Both the position numbers and the translations under genes were made by a program. A stretch of DNA of 64,000 bases from SIRX01 sp965214475 (GTDB lineage Bacteria; Actinomycetota; Rubrobacteria; Rubrobacterales; Rubrobacteraceae). Under the pieces are notes generated by a model. It ran no database searches. It was given only the letters and a program-made list of their open reading frames with translations, and had not been told where the DNA came from. Location: positions 558,001-622,000 of the forward strand of contig OZ243953.1 of assembly GCA_965214475.1 (NCBI GenBank), written 5' to 3'. This document shows positions 1-8,211 of the stretch, piece after piece (within the stretch, counting starts at the first letter, position 1; every line of letters starts with the position of its first letter).

Positions 1-1419
1 TCAGGAGTTGCACCCGAATTCTCTTTCCGCCTCAGGAACGGATAGGGCAAAGACAGTGTAGTTCAAATCATCAAGAGTAGTGGCGCCCTCTCTTATCTCT
101 CTCCCAATTTCAGGACGATCTCTTAGTGGTTTAAAGGCTTGCTGAAGGGTCTTATTTGGTACATTCTTGTAATAAATCAATATACAGGCCTTCTCTTCTC
201 TCTCTAGCTTGATCTCTCTTGCTTCTAGTACGCTAGAGTAGTAGGAAATTGGGACACTGAGAATGATAAGACCAAAGCATATACCTACAGCGAGGGTATA
301 GAACTCAGAAGGTGAATGATCCTGGGACAACTTCAGAGCCATAACATAAACTCCTATGGTAAGTAAAACGGAGAAAGTCACATACTTAGATTGGACGGTA
401 CCGTCCAATTCTTTACCAGCCCTCCCAACAGTGGTGGCCGCCAAGACCACCAAAGAGAAGACTGAGATCGATATCCAAAAAGTATATTTCCCCTGATCCC
501 GATCTTTCAGTATCTGGAACATAACAAAGACGAAGAGGGCCAGTATCATAGCGCCGGCTGTGATCACCAGTCTAGAGTTCGAAAGTATGGAGAACCCAGA
601 AAGGCCTAGGAAGAAGTCTAGACCCAGCATCGGACTGTCAAAAAAGTAGATGCTCGAAACCCGTCCAGAAGGATTTTGTATGTTAGGACTTTCGAAGTTC
701 CAGAAGTAGACGACCCAGTGCAGGGCCCCTATCAGTCCCCAGACACCCATAAGGTACTTCTTACTTCCACGGGAGACTGGTTCTATCAACAGCTGGAGAA
801 GGCCAATGGGCCAGACCATGAGACCATGTCCTGCAGAAAGCGTAGCAGCAGAGCCACCTAAAATAGCCGCCAGAAACAACGGAACCTTCTTCCCAGACGG
901 CTTGCCCCCAAGTCTACTAAGCAGTAAAAAGCTCAGAATCGCAAAGGAGTTCACAACAACCACGTGTATAGACCAAGCGTGGAGCATATTCCAATACTGA
1001 CTAAGGCTGAAAACCAGCAGAGAAATAGGTATCGCAAAAAACAACGACTTATTGTCAGAGCCTACAGTATTCCTATAGGCTACAAAAATACCTCCGAATA
1101 TAGTAAGTAGGCAAAACTGTGTTGCGTACATTATCGTAACCATGTTGAAATTGGCTAGAGGGCCCATGAGCAATAAAAAGACCCGCGGGAGGAAAGGTCT
1201 GTGTTCGCCGCTGTGAAGTTCCCACAAGTCACCCGGGCGGAGGTCGCCATTGAAGAGCTTCTCAAAGTAAGGAACCATTCGCCAAATATCAGTAAAAGGG
1301 ACATTGACTCCATACTCCCTGACATACAGAAAGGATGCCATTATAGGAAGGCATATCAAGGTGTAGCCAACAACCCGGACGGCCCGAGAAGAACGCTTAC
1401 CTAACTGCTTACTAATCAA
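1..1419 (-). CDS. multi-pass membrane protein of unknown function, GT-C-like layout
   Basis: I do not recognise this gene. The 472-residue product has roughly ten hydrophobic segments: the first at about 13-33, the rest spread from about 85 to 400. A polar loop of about 50 residues after the first segment carries PFTDIW (41-46) and HSGEHR (69-74), and the C-terminal tail is charged. An acidic residue in the first outside loop followed by many membrane segments is the layout of GT-C glycosyltransferases and related envelope-polymer proteins; that link is my inference. The start is TTG, placed before a basic cytoplasmic N terminus. Two lines counted inside the gene gave 43% and 47% GC, lower than most of the window, which hints at transfer or a different mutational history. 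Its stop lies at the window edge. Confidence 0.6.
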   Translation of the reverse strand: MISKQLGKRSSRAVRVVGYTLICLPIMASFLYVREYGVNVPFTDIWRMVPYFEKLFNGDLRPGDLWELHSGEHRPFLPRVFLLLMGPLANFNMVTIMYATQFCLLTIFGGIFVAYRNTVGSDNKSLFFAIPISLLVFSLSQYWNMLHAWSIHVVVVNSFAILSFLLLSRLGGKPSGKKVPLFLAAILGGSAATLSAGHGLMVWPIGLLQLLIEPVSRGSKKYLMGVWGLIGALHWVVYFWNFESPNIQNPSGRVSSIYFFDSPMLGLDFFLGLSGFSILSNSRLVITAGAMILALFVFVMFQILKDRDQGKYTFWISISVFSLVVLAATTVGRAGKELDGTVQSKYVTFSVLLTIGVYVMALKLSQDHSPSEFYTLAVGICFGLIILSVPISYYSSVLEAREIKLEREEKACILIYYKNVPNKTLQQAFKPLRDRPEIGREIREGATTLDDLNYTVFALSVPEAEREFGCNS

Positions 1420-1430
1420 TATTCACGCCC

Positions 1431-1460
1431 AGTTTCCGATAAGTACAATTCTCGGAAACT
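1431..1460. repeat. inverted repeat between hflX and the membrane protein
   Basis: AGTTTCCGA (1431-1439) and TCGGAAACT (1452-1460) are perfect 9-bp inverted arms around a 12-base loop. It sits just after the hflX stop on the minus strand, so it could end or protect the hflX transcript. Neither strand has a T-run after the stem, so it is not a standard intrinsic terminator. Confidence 0.5.
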
Positions 1461-1482
1461 GATAAGGTCTTCCGTTATATGG

Positions 1483-2745
1483 CTAAGCAATCCTGTACTC
1501 TTCGTATTGTCCCATGAGGGAATCTGACAGACTAACGTCTAATAGGAGTCCTTCTTCGTTGTTCTCGGAGTTGTGGATCTCTGCTCTACCATAGAGACGA
1601 CTTGCTAATCCATATTCGCCATGAGGTATGAGAATTCTAACCCGCTCTCTGTCTTGGGAGATGGCCTCATGAATAGACCTCAGAAGATCTTCGGTGCCTC
1701 TGTTGGCGCCAATGAGTACCGCTGATGGATACTTCCGAGAGAGGTTTTTGTACTCTTCACGTGTTAGGAGGTCTACTTTATTTAGACAAAGTAGAGTTGC
1801 CCGGTACTCCTTTTGCAGTGAACTCAGGATCTCGTCGGCGGTGGAGATCTCTTCTGAGAGTGTCATACTTGACGCGTCTGCACAGAGTATGATCAAGTCG
1901 GCATTGTCTGCGGACTCCAATGTGCTGGCGAAAGAATGAACGAGTTGCGTAGGTAGTTTCCTGATGAACCCGACGGTGTCGGTTACCGCAAAGTCGGGCT
2001 TTGCTGCGGAGGAGGAACCTGAAGCCTGGGAGGTCACGAGCCTGGTTGTTGTTTCGAGAGTTTCAAAGAGGCGATCCGCGGTAGATCTCTGAGACCCGCT
2101 AAGAGAGTTCAAGATCGTCGTTTTACCGGCGTTTGTATACCCTACAAGGGCAACCGTAGGAGGGCCATCTTTGTGTAGCCGGGCCCCTCTTACACGGCGG
2201 GCTCTCTTCTCCTCGATCAGCTTGCGGTTGATAGACTCTATGCGACGTCGGATCGCCCGACGGTCGTACTCAAGTTGCTGTTCACCAGGCCCCCGGGTCA
2301 CCCTTCCTCCCCCTACGCCACCACCCAGTCGGCTCAAGGCCGGGTTCCGGCCCTTTACTCTAGGCAAACGATATTCGAGGTCTGCAAGTTCGACCTCTAG
2401 ACGGCTGGCCGCGTCCCTAGCGTGCGCCTCGAATATCTGAATTATCAGCTCGGTCCTATCAACCACGGAAGCCCCACAAGAACGCTCTAAAACCCTTGCT
2501 TGCGAGGCTGTGAGCTCATCATCGCTGACGACCATCTCTGCTTCCTCAGCTCTCACAATGCCGGCGAGTTCTTCTCGCTTCCCTTTTCCAAGATACCCAG
2601 CACCATCTCTTCGGTTCTGCTCGAGGGTACCGACTACCACAATACCCAAAGTGTTAGCCAGGCGACCGAGTTCTTCGAGGTAACGATCCTCCCCTGCCCC
2701 GACCAGTATCGTCCTTATGGCATTGTGCCCGCTCGGTTCGCTCAT
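1483..2745 (-). CDS. hflX: GTPase HflX (ribosome-associated)
   Basis: HflX is a translational GTPase that splits stalled or heat-damaged ribosomes and binds the 50S subunit. The product has the expected two halves: an N-terminal HflX domain ending in a glycine-rich stretch and RGPGEQQLE (151-159), then a G domain with the P-loop GYTNAGKT (202-209), DTVGF (G3) and NKVD (G4). At 420 residues the length fits the family. The start is ATG. It follows miaA by 12 bases, the miaA-hflX order known in many bacteria, but no hfq lies between them here. It is probably the last gene of the operon, ending at the inverted repeat at 1431-1460. Confidence 0.95.
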   Translation of the reverse strand: MSEPSGHNAIRTILVGAGEDRYLEELGRLANTLGIVVVGTLEQNRRDGAGYLGKGKREELAGIVRAEEAEMVVSDDELTASQARVLERSCGASVVDRTELIIQIFEAHARDAASRLEVELADLEYRLPRVKGRNPALSRLGGGVGGGRVTRGPGEQQLEYDRRAIRRRIESINRKLIEEKRARRVRGARLHKDGPPTVALVGYTNAGKTTILNSLSGSQRSTADRLFETLETTTRLVTSQASGSSSAAKPDFAVTDTVGFIRKLPTQLVHSFASTLESADNADLIILCADASSMTLSEEISTADEILSSLQKEYRATLLCLNKVDLLTREEYKNLSRKYPSAVLIGANRGTEDLLRSIHEAISQDRERVRILIPHGEYGLASRLYGRAEIHNSENNEEGLLLDVSLSDSLMGQYEEYRIA

Positions 2746-2757
2746 ACTTCTATTGTA

Positions 2758-3666
2758 TCAGGCATAGTATTCTTGGTATCTATCTACACAGTCCTTGGCA
2801 TAGCTTTCTGTGTCGCTAAGATCTTCCAGTACTCGTACGTTGGCCCGATCTAGGAGAGTTTTGGAAAGTTTGTCAAACCAACGTATTTGCCTTCTAGCGA
2901 GTCTGCGAGTCCTGGCGAGAATCCGCTGTTCGGCTTCTTTGAGGGATATCAAACCTTTGTTATGTAGGATCAGCTCCTTGACACCGATGGATTCTCTTAC
3001 AGAGAGATTCGGTATACCACTGGGAAAACTTTCTGCGAGAGCTGCAGCTTCTTGAACTCCATCGCGAACGATTCTAGAAGATCTCGACGCGATTGAGGGA
3101 TCCAACACCTCCCTTGTTGGCCTAAGATAGATGATCTCCACATCGTATCTTAGGGAACCATCCCAGATTGAACCTCGCCTTTCAGCACCAGATAGTTTCA
3201 ACTCTAACTCTCTAGAGGATCTTCGAGGGTTACTATCGCCCGAGGATAAGGCTTCAGCTTTCTTTCTAAGGCCTTCGGAAACTCGTGGGGCTATAGGGAT
3301 GTCTAGTAATATTGCGTTTAGATACATACCGGTCCCCGCATCCAGCACAAACGGCGATTGTATATTCCCTGTTATCTCATCGCAGGCTCGTCTGTGGAGA
3401 GCCATTGTCCACTCTTCAGAGACAGATACTGTCCCTGTAAGCTCTGCAGGACGTTTACGATATTGATTAGTTATAGTAGGCAACTCTTTGTAGACCTGCA
3501 TCGAGTCGACCACGATCACCGGAGAGTGCCTTGCCAGGCTCTCAGAGAGAAGTTCGCCAGCAAAGTCTGAGAGGTCACTCTTACCGCAAGCCGTAGGACC
3601 GCATATTACCAATGCCTTCTTTTTCTGGATTACTTCACCCGGTTCCTGTAGGGTATGGCCTGGCAT
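2758..3666 (-). CDS. miaA: tRNA dimethylallyltransferase MiaA
   Basis: MiaA transfers the dimethylallyl group from DMAPP to N6 of A37 in tRNAs that read UNN codons, the first step of ms2i6A formation. The P-loop GPTACGKSD is at about 23-31, the substrate motif DSMQVY follows, and the basic C-terminal part with RRLARRQIRWF matches the tRNA-binding region. Length (302) is typical. The ATG start overlaps the 3' end of miaB by 32 bases, and miaB catalyses the next step on the same base, so the two are translationally coupled. DMAPP itself comes from the MEP pathway, two genes of which (dxr, ispG) lie at 26-29.5 kb. Confidence 0.96.
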   Translation of the reverse strand: MPGHTLQEPGEVIQKKKALVICGPTACGKSDLSDFAGELLSESLARHSPVIVVDSMQVYKELPTITNQYRKRPAELTGTVSVSEEWTMALHRRACDEITGNIQSPFVLDAGTGMYLNAILLDIPIAPRVSEGLRKKAEALSSGDSNPRRSSRELELKLSGAERRGSIWDGSLRYDVEIIYLRPTREVLDPSIASRSSRIVRDGVQEAAALAESFPSGIPNLSVRESIGVKELILHNKGLISLKEAEQRILARTRRLARRQIRWFDKLSKTLLDRANVRVLEDLSDTESYAKDCVDRYQEYYA

Positions 3667-4999
3667 AGAGGACGTGAGGGCCGGCGGAATCTACCAGTAC
3701 CCTCTCATACTCGCCAGGAGCTCTGTTACTCTCGACATGAACCGCGTGACCACTCCAGGTTTCGCCTATAGCTTTTCCTTCATCTGTGCTCCCGTGTCTT
3801 ATGTAAACTTCTTCTACCTTCCCAATCTTTCTCTGGTTCTGGGCGAAAGCATTCCGTTCGACGGCGCGCATCACCTCAAGGAATCTTCTCTGTATTGTTT
3901 CTTCTTGTACAGCATCCGGTAAGTCTGCGGCCTCGGTGCCGTTTCTCGGTGAAAACTTGAAGATATAAGCTGAGTCGAATCCGCAGTCCTTTACAAGCCG
4001 CATTGTCTGTTCGTGATCCTCTTCCGTCTCCCCGGGGTGTCCTACTATAATATCTGTGCTCAGAGTACCGTCTGAAACCTGCTCGCGAAACACCTCTATC
4101 TTTCTTCTGTAGCGATTCGCCTTATATCCCCGGTGCATTATCTTGAGCATCCTATCCGACCCGGACTGGACAGGAAGATGCAACCGCTTGACTATGGTTT
4201 CTCTCTGGCCGATGGCCTTTAGCGTGCGATCTTCCATGTTAGACGGGTGACTTGTGGTGAATGATACTCTGGGTGCTACTTCAGACACCCTCTCAAGAAG
4301 GTCGCAGAAGCGCTTCCCTTCCTCTCTCCAGGCATCAACCGTCTGACCCAGAAGTGTCACGTACTTGGTCCCCTGAGAAACCAGCCGTTCTACTTCCTCA
4401 ATAATGCTCTTCATAGATCTACACACCATCCTTCCTCTTACGGAAGGCACTACACAGTAACTACATTGGTAATTACACCCGGTCATTATCGTGACAAAAG
4501 TGCTGTGCTCACCTTCAACACCAGGCAGCTCCGGCGTATAAGTTTCCTCCATAGTTGGCAATCCTATAAAGCCCGCTAACTCGTAAGTATTATGCGTTCC
4601 CAAGACCAGGTCAATGTCGTATTGTCGTTTTAGGTTCTCTGATTCGTTAGATGCTCCTATACAACCTGTGAGGGCGACTCGTTTTACTAGTCCCTCACGT
4701 TTGAGGCGGGTGAGCTCTCCCAGATGGCCCCGGACGCGGTCTACGGCGTTCTCCCGAACGTAGCAGGTGTTGAGTATGACGAGATCTGCTTCCTCGTAGG
4801 TCTGGACTTCGGCGTAACCGGCATCCCGTACCATACGAAGCATTCTGTCGGAGTCATGGACGTTCATTTGGCAACCGAAAGTCTTGACACAGGCGGTCTT
4901 TCTATCGCTTCCGGCTCCGTGAAGGGGATTCGAGATAGGTTCAAGTCTCAAAGGCTTGTAGGTAAGAGGTACAGTCACGGTATTTGGTACTTCACTCAT
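3635..4999 (-). CDS. miaB: tRNA-2-methylthio-N6-dimethylallyladenosine synthase MiaB
   Basis: MiaB is a radical-SAM methylthiotransferase that adds the 2-methylthio group to i6A37 of tRNA. The auxiliary cluster cysteines are in TFGCQMN, LNTCYVREN and LTGCIG; the radical-SAM cluster is CNYQCSYC (CxxxCxxC); a TRAM-like domain closes the protein. An ATG at 5017 would give six more residues, but the ATG at 4999 is preceded by GGAGG with a 6-base spacer and starts MSEVPNTV, so I choose it (454 residues). That start overlaps the stop of the upstream GHKL ATPase gene (ATGAGTGA). Downstream, miaA overlaps it by 32 bases. Confidence 0.95.
   Translation of the reverse strand: MSEVPNTVTVPLTYKPLRLEPISNPLHGAGSDRKTACVKTFGCQMNVHDSDRMLRMVRDAGYAEVQTYEEADLVILNTCYVRENAVDRVRGHLGELTRLKREGLVKRVALTGCIGASNESENLKRQYDIDLVLGTHNTYELAGFIGLPTMEETYTPELPGVEGEHSTFVTIMTGCNYQCSYCVVPSVRGRMVCRSMKSIIEEVERLVSQGTKYVTLLGQTVDAWREEGKRFCDLLERVSEVAPRVSFTTSHPSNMEDRTLKAIGQRETIVKRLHLPVQSGSDRMLKIMHRGYKANRYRRKIEVFREQVSDGTLSTDIIVGHPGETEEDHEQTMRLVKDCGFDSAYIFKFSPRNGTEAADLPDAVQEETIQRRFLEVMRAVERNAFAQNQRKIGKVEEVYIRHGSTDEGKAIGETWSGHAVHVESNRAPGEYERVLVDSAGPHVLYARPYPTGTG
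4587..4596 (+). repeat. oriented 10-mer GTATTATGCG, copy 1
   Basis: Plus-strand copy inside miaB, read in a different codon phase (H-N-T on the coding strand) from the other four copies, so the repeat is not explained by one shared peptide. Confidence 0.5.
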
Positions 5000-5924
5000 A
5001 CTCTTCCTCCGGCTCATAGATCGGGGACCTCACAACTATCTCCCCCGGGCGAGACTCTACATTCAGATCTCCAACTGCCAAATACCTGGTGCGGGCAGCA
5101 TCTCCCAGTATAGTCGCGATCCTAGATATTTCTTCTCGATTCAATTCCAGAAATGGTCTTTCCGTGGAGTTTGCATCTGGGAATGATTGCTTATCACCCT
5201 TTAATACACCACCGCCACCCATGTCTTGGGTGAGCCTATCGACCGCTTTTATCTCTCCATGCAGTATTCGTTGCACCGTGCGGGTAGATACGCTGATCCC
5301 TAGCCTCTCCCCTTCTTCTACCAGGAGTCTAGCGTCAGTCGTCTCATTTGTTTGTATTATGCGGTTTTTTAGAGCTGTGGCCATCATGGCTGACGGTGAG
5401 CCGTAGTAGATTGCGGGGTTCAGGGTAGATGACGTGTTGGCCAAAAAGCTTCGGACGGTACCCGGCAGGTTGGAGAGCGAGGGACGGGTTTCCGATTGCA
5501 AGGCACGCTCCGGCATCCTGCGGGTGTCAAAGGTGACCCTTATAGAAGTGGGACGCGTCGTAGAAAGGACTTTAGCTTGTAGGGCTATGTTTTTTATGTG
5601 GTAGAGAGAGAGACCGCTTTCAATGCTAGTAGACTTGGCGGACTCGGATTGTAGATGACGATTAGTAACCCCCGGCTCGAAGATCAGGTCTTTATAAGGT
5701 TCCGGTATGCCGTGCCCATCGTCGAGAACGGTTAGGGTGCGGTAGCGACGGGCCCGGAGGGCGGAGGCGACGTAGATGTTGCGAGCGCCGGCGTCGCGGG
5801 CGTTACGCAACATCTCCAGAAAGGCGTCCTCGACTGAGTGGATATAGGATGGACCACGGCGCGCGCCTTCTATACCAGTAAGGCGCGCGAAGCCAGAGCC
5901 CAGGTCTCTGTAAGGACCTTCCAC
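4992..5924 (-). CDS. GHKL-type ATPase with C-terminal HTH-like segment, unknown role
   Basis: The N-terminal ~130 residues form a GHKL ATP-binding fold. The N-box EMLRNARDAGA (37-47) has the E-x3-N-x2-DAGA form of MutL and Hsp90. Motif II is DDGHGIP (68-74). FEPGVTNR (82-89) and GLSLYHIKNIA (104-114) look more like the F and G2 boxes of histidine kinases. No phosphoacceptor domain and no MutL transducer or endonuclease domain is visible. Residues about 195-225 (ISVSTRTVQRILHG) resemble a helix-turn-helix; the last 85 residues are unassigned. The start is GTG, 7 bases after rny. It lies between rny and miaB, where many Firmicutes carry mutS and mutL. ATPase fold is secure; function is unknown. 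Confidence 0.8.
   Translation of the reverse strand: MEGPYRDLGSGFARLTGIEGARRGPSYIHSVEDAFLEMLRNARDAGARNIYVASALRARRYRTLTVLDDGHGIPEPYKDLIFEPGVTNRHLQSESAKSTSIESGLSLYHIKNIALQAKVLSTTRPTSIRVTFDTRRMPERALQSETRPSLSNLPGTVRSFLANTSSTLNPAIYYGSPSAMMATALKNRIIQTNETTDARLLVEEGERLGISVSTRTVQRILHGEIKAVDRLTQDMGGGGVLKGDKQSFPDANSTERPFLELNREEISRIATILGDAARTRYLAVGDLNVESRPGEIVVRSPIYEPEEEYE
5354..5363 (+). repeat. oriented 10-mer GTATTATGCG, copy 2
   Basis: One of five identical plus-strand copies in the window; here flanked as TGTATTATGCGGT. It lies inside the GHKL ATPase gene, where the other strand encodes RIIQ. Confidence 0.5.
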
Positions 5925-5931
5925 AATATCT

Positions 5932-7479
5932 CTAGCGGGCGACCTCGCTTACCCGACTCTCGCGGATGACGGTAACTTTGATCTGACCAGGATATTCCAG
6001 GTCGCTCTCAATCTCCTTGGAGATATCAAAAGCGAGCTTGGCGGCTATGCGATCATCCACCTCGGAAGGTTGGACCATGACCCGCACCTCGCGGCCAGCC
6101 TGAATCGCGTAGGCCTTATCTACTCCCCTATGGGCGAGTGCGAGATCCTCCAGCGAACGAAGTCGCTCTACGTAAGCCTCAGTGGTTTCCCGCCGGGCAC
6201 CGGGGCGCGCCGCTGAGACGGCATCGGCCGTGGCGACCAGGACATCCTCTACCGTCTCCATCTCTATCTCGTGGTGGTGGGCCCGAATAGCCCGCACGAC
6301 CTCAGCAGATTCTCCGCGCTTCTCTGCGTAGCGGCCCCCGATCAGGGCGTGTGTACCTTCGACTTCGTGGTCGATAGCTTTGCCAACGTCGTGCAACAGA
6401 CCTCCCCGACGGGCTATCTTGACATTTGCGCCCAGTTCCTGGGCTATCATGGCGCAGAGGTTCGAAACCTGGACCGAGTGGGCCAGAACGTTCTGGCCGT
6501 ACGACGTTCGATACTTCAAGGCCCCGAGCAGCCGCTGTAGCTCGCCGTGCATGCCACCACTAATTTTGGCGTCGTACAGAGCCTGGCGTCCGGCGGCCTT
6601 CATCTCCTTCTCGACGTCTTTCTTTGCTTTTGAGACGATCTGCTCGATACGTCCCGGGTGAATCCGGCCATCCTCCACTAAAAGTCCCATAGATATCCGG
6701 GCGATCTCCCGCCGGACGGGGTCGAAGCAGGAAATCACTACCGTCTCCGGAGTATCGTCGATGATCACATCAACCCCGGTAGCCGCTTCGAATGCCCGAA
6801 TGTTCCTCCCCTCCCGGCCTATGACCCGACCTTTCATATCATCGGAAGGAAGAGTTACAGCTTTAACGGTGGATTCTGCCGTTAGGTCAGAGGCGAGGCG
6901 CTCCATGGTGGTAGATATAATGCGCCGCGCCTCAATATCGGATTTTTCTTCAGCCTCGAGCGTCCGATCGTGGACCATGCGGCCGAGACGATCCTCTAGC
7001 TCGACCTCAAGTGTAGACAGTATCCTGTTCTCGGCTTCGCCGCGGCTCAGACCGGAGACCTCTTCAAGCGCCTGGAGCTGGGCAGTCTCCTGCTCCTTGA
7101 CTTCGGACTCTCGTTGCTGAATAGCCTCTTCGGTTTGGGAGAGCTTGCGCCGCCGTTCATCTAACTCGGACTCCCGCCGGTCGAGGGCCGAGTCCCGGTT
7201 GTCCAAGCGTTCTTCGACCCGCGTGATCTCCGTCCGCCGGGACCGTATCTCCGCTTCTGCCTGGTCTTTTAGTTGAAGGTTAGCTTCTTTTGCGGCCAGC
7301 TCCGCTTCGCGGCGTGATGTCTCGGCAGCCCGCTTAGCATCCTCGATAATGGAATGTGCGTCTGCCCGGGCTTCTGTCTGGCTTGCCTTTACACGAGACT
7401 TGCACAGGAAATATCCGACCGCAGCGCCAATAGACAAGCCGATTGCAAGGTCGATAAGAAGTAACAAAAGGGTGCTCAC
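5932..7479 (-). CDS. rny: ribonuclease Y
   Basis: RNase Y is a membrane-anchored endoribonuclease that starts mRNA decay. The N terminus has one membrane segment (about 4-24), followed by a long charged coiled coil (about 30-150), a KH domain with VIGREGRNIRAFE, and an HD domain with HDVGKA and the metal-binding HHH. Length (515) is normal. The start is GTG with GGAGG 7 bases upstream. recX lies 105 bases upstream; the spacer contains a bulged hairpin (7552-7581) and no clear promoter. RNase J and PNPase, likely partners in decay, are encoded 5-10 kb away. RNase Y is unusual among well-studied actinobacteria, which rely on RNase E/G and J. Confidence 0.96.
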   Translation of the reverse strand: MSTLLLLLIDLAIGLSIGAAVGYFLCKSRVKASQTEARADAHSIIEDAKRAAETSRREAELAAKEANLQLKDQAEAEIRSRRTEITRVEERLDNRDSALDRRESELDERRRKLSQTEEAIQQRESEVKEQETAQLQALEEVSGLSRGEAENRILSTLEVELEDRLGRMVHDRTLEAEEKSDIEARRIISTTMERLASDLTAESTVKAVTLPSDDMKGRVIGREGRNIRAFEAATGVDVIIDDTPETVVISCFDPVRREIARISMGLLVEDGRIHPGRIEQIVSKAKKDVEKEMKAAGRQALYDAKISGGMHGELQRLLGALKYRTSYGQNVLAHSVQVSNLCAMIAQELGANVKIARRGGLLHDVGKAIDHEVEGTHALIGGRYAEKRGESAEVVRAIRAHHHEIEMETVEDVLVATADAVSAARPGARRETTEAYVERLRSLEDLALAHRGVDKAYAIQAGREVRVMVQPSEVDDRIAAKLAFDISKEIESDLEYPGQIKVTVIRESRVSEVAR

Positions 7480-7551
7480 TGATTTTCCTCCATAGCGGCC
7501 GCTCGCCAGGCGGAGCCGCGATGGTCTCGCCGTCGCCCCGAGGTGGTAGCG

Positions 7552-7581
7552 GCCGGATAGTTTCCGTTTCTACTTTCCGGC
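7552..7581. repeat. hairpin in the recX-rny spacer
   Basis: Arms GCCGGA+TAG (7552-7560) and CTA+TCCGGC (7570-7572, 7576-7581) pair as a 9-bp stem with a three-base bulge and a 9-base loop. It has no T-run. It could stabilise the recX 3' end or shape the rny leader; role unknown. I see nothing else in the 105-base spacer. Confidence 0.4.
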
Positions 7582-7584
7582 TTC

Positions 7585-8199
7585 CTAGGACGGAGACTCA
7601 CGATATTTACTCGCTACTTCGGCACAAACTTCAGCCGAATACCCCCGCCGCGTCAAGAAGCCATAAACCCGCCGCGCTTGTGCGCCGGATCCCTCGAATC
7701 TATTATAACGCCGCGCCGCCGCTTCGAAAGCCTCTTCGGACTCCGAGCGACCAGCAAATTCCTCTTCGACCACGCTCCACGCGGTCGCTTCATCTAATCC
7801 ACCTTTGCGAAGTTCGCCGTAAACCCTGCGTGGACCATACTTGCGGGACTTTTCCCGGGCCAGATCCCGGGCGTGCTGCTCGTCGTCCAGATATCCTAGT
7901 TCTTCTAGCCGAGCTATCACCAACTCTATGGTTTCTTCGACATATCCGGCACGACCTAACCTCTGACGGATTTCAACCGAAGACCGGGAACGGTAGCCGA
8001 GAAGGTTTAGCGCACGTCCCATAGCCAAGGGGCGCTCACCCGCCACCCGAACCTCGCCCAGCTCACTATTGGAAAGCGCGATCCCCTCGCGGATGCCGCG
8101 CTCAAAAACCATTCCCGCATCCAACTCCGCCCAAAACTCGCCGTCTACGAAGACGCGAGCCTTCCCCCGGCGCTCCCGGACATCCGTTATCCGGGGCAC
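7585..8199 (-). CDS. recX: regulatory protein RecX
   Basis: RecX binds RecA filaments and limits their activity. The 204-residue protein shows the repeated three-helix RecX pattern: ALNLLGYRSRS followed by VEIRQRLGRAGY, then LEELGYLDDEQHA, then AREKSRKYGPRRVYGELRKGG in the second repeat, and a third repeat near the C terminus. The first ~50 residues form the small beta domain seen in longer RecX proteins. The GTG start follows the recA stop by 12 bases, so recA and recX are co-transcribed, as in most bacteria. Confidence 0.93.
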   Translation of the reverse strand: MPRITDVRERRGKARVFVDGEFWAELDAGMVFERGIREGIALSNSELGEVRVAGERPLAMGRALNLLGYRSRSSVEIRQRLGRAGYVEETIELVIARLEELGYLDDEQHARDLAREKSRKYGPRRVYGELRKGGLDEATAWSVVEEEFAGRSESEEAFEAAARRYNRFEGSGAQARRVYGFLTRRGYSAEVCAEVASKYRESPS

Positions 8200-8211
8200 T
8201 TACCGCGCTTT

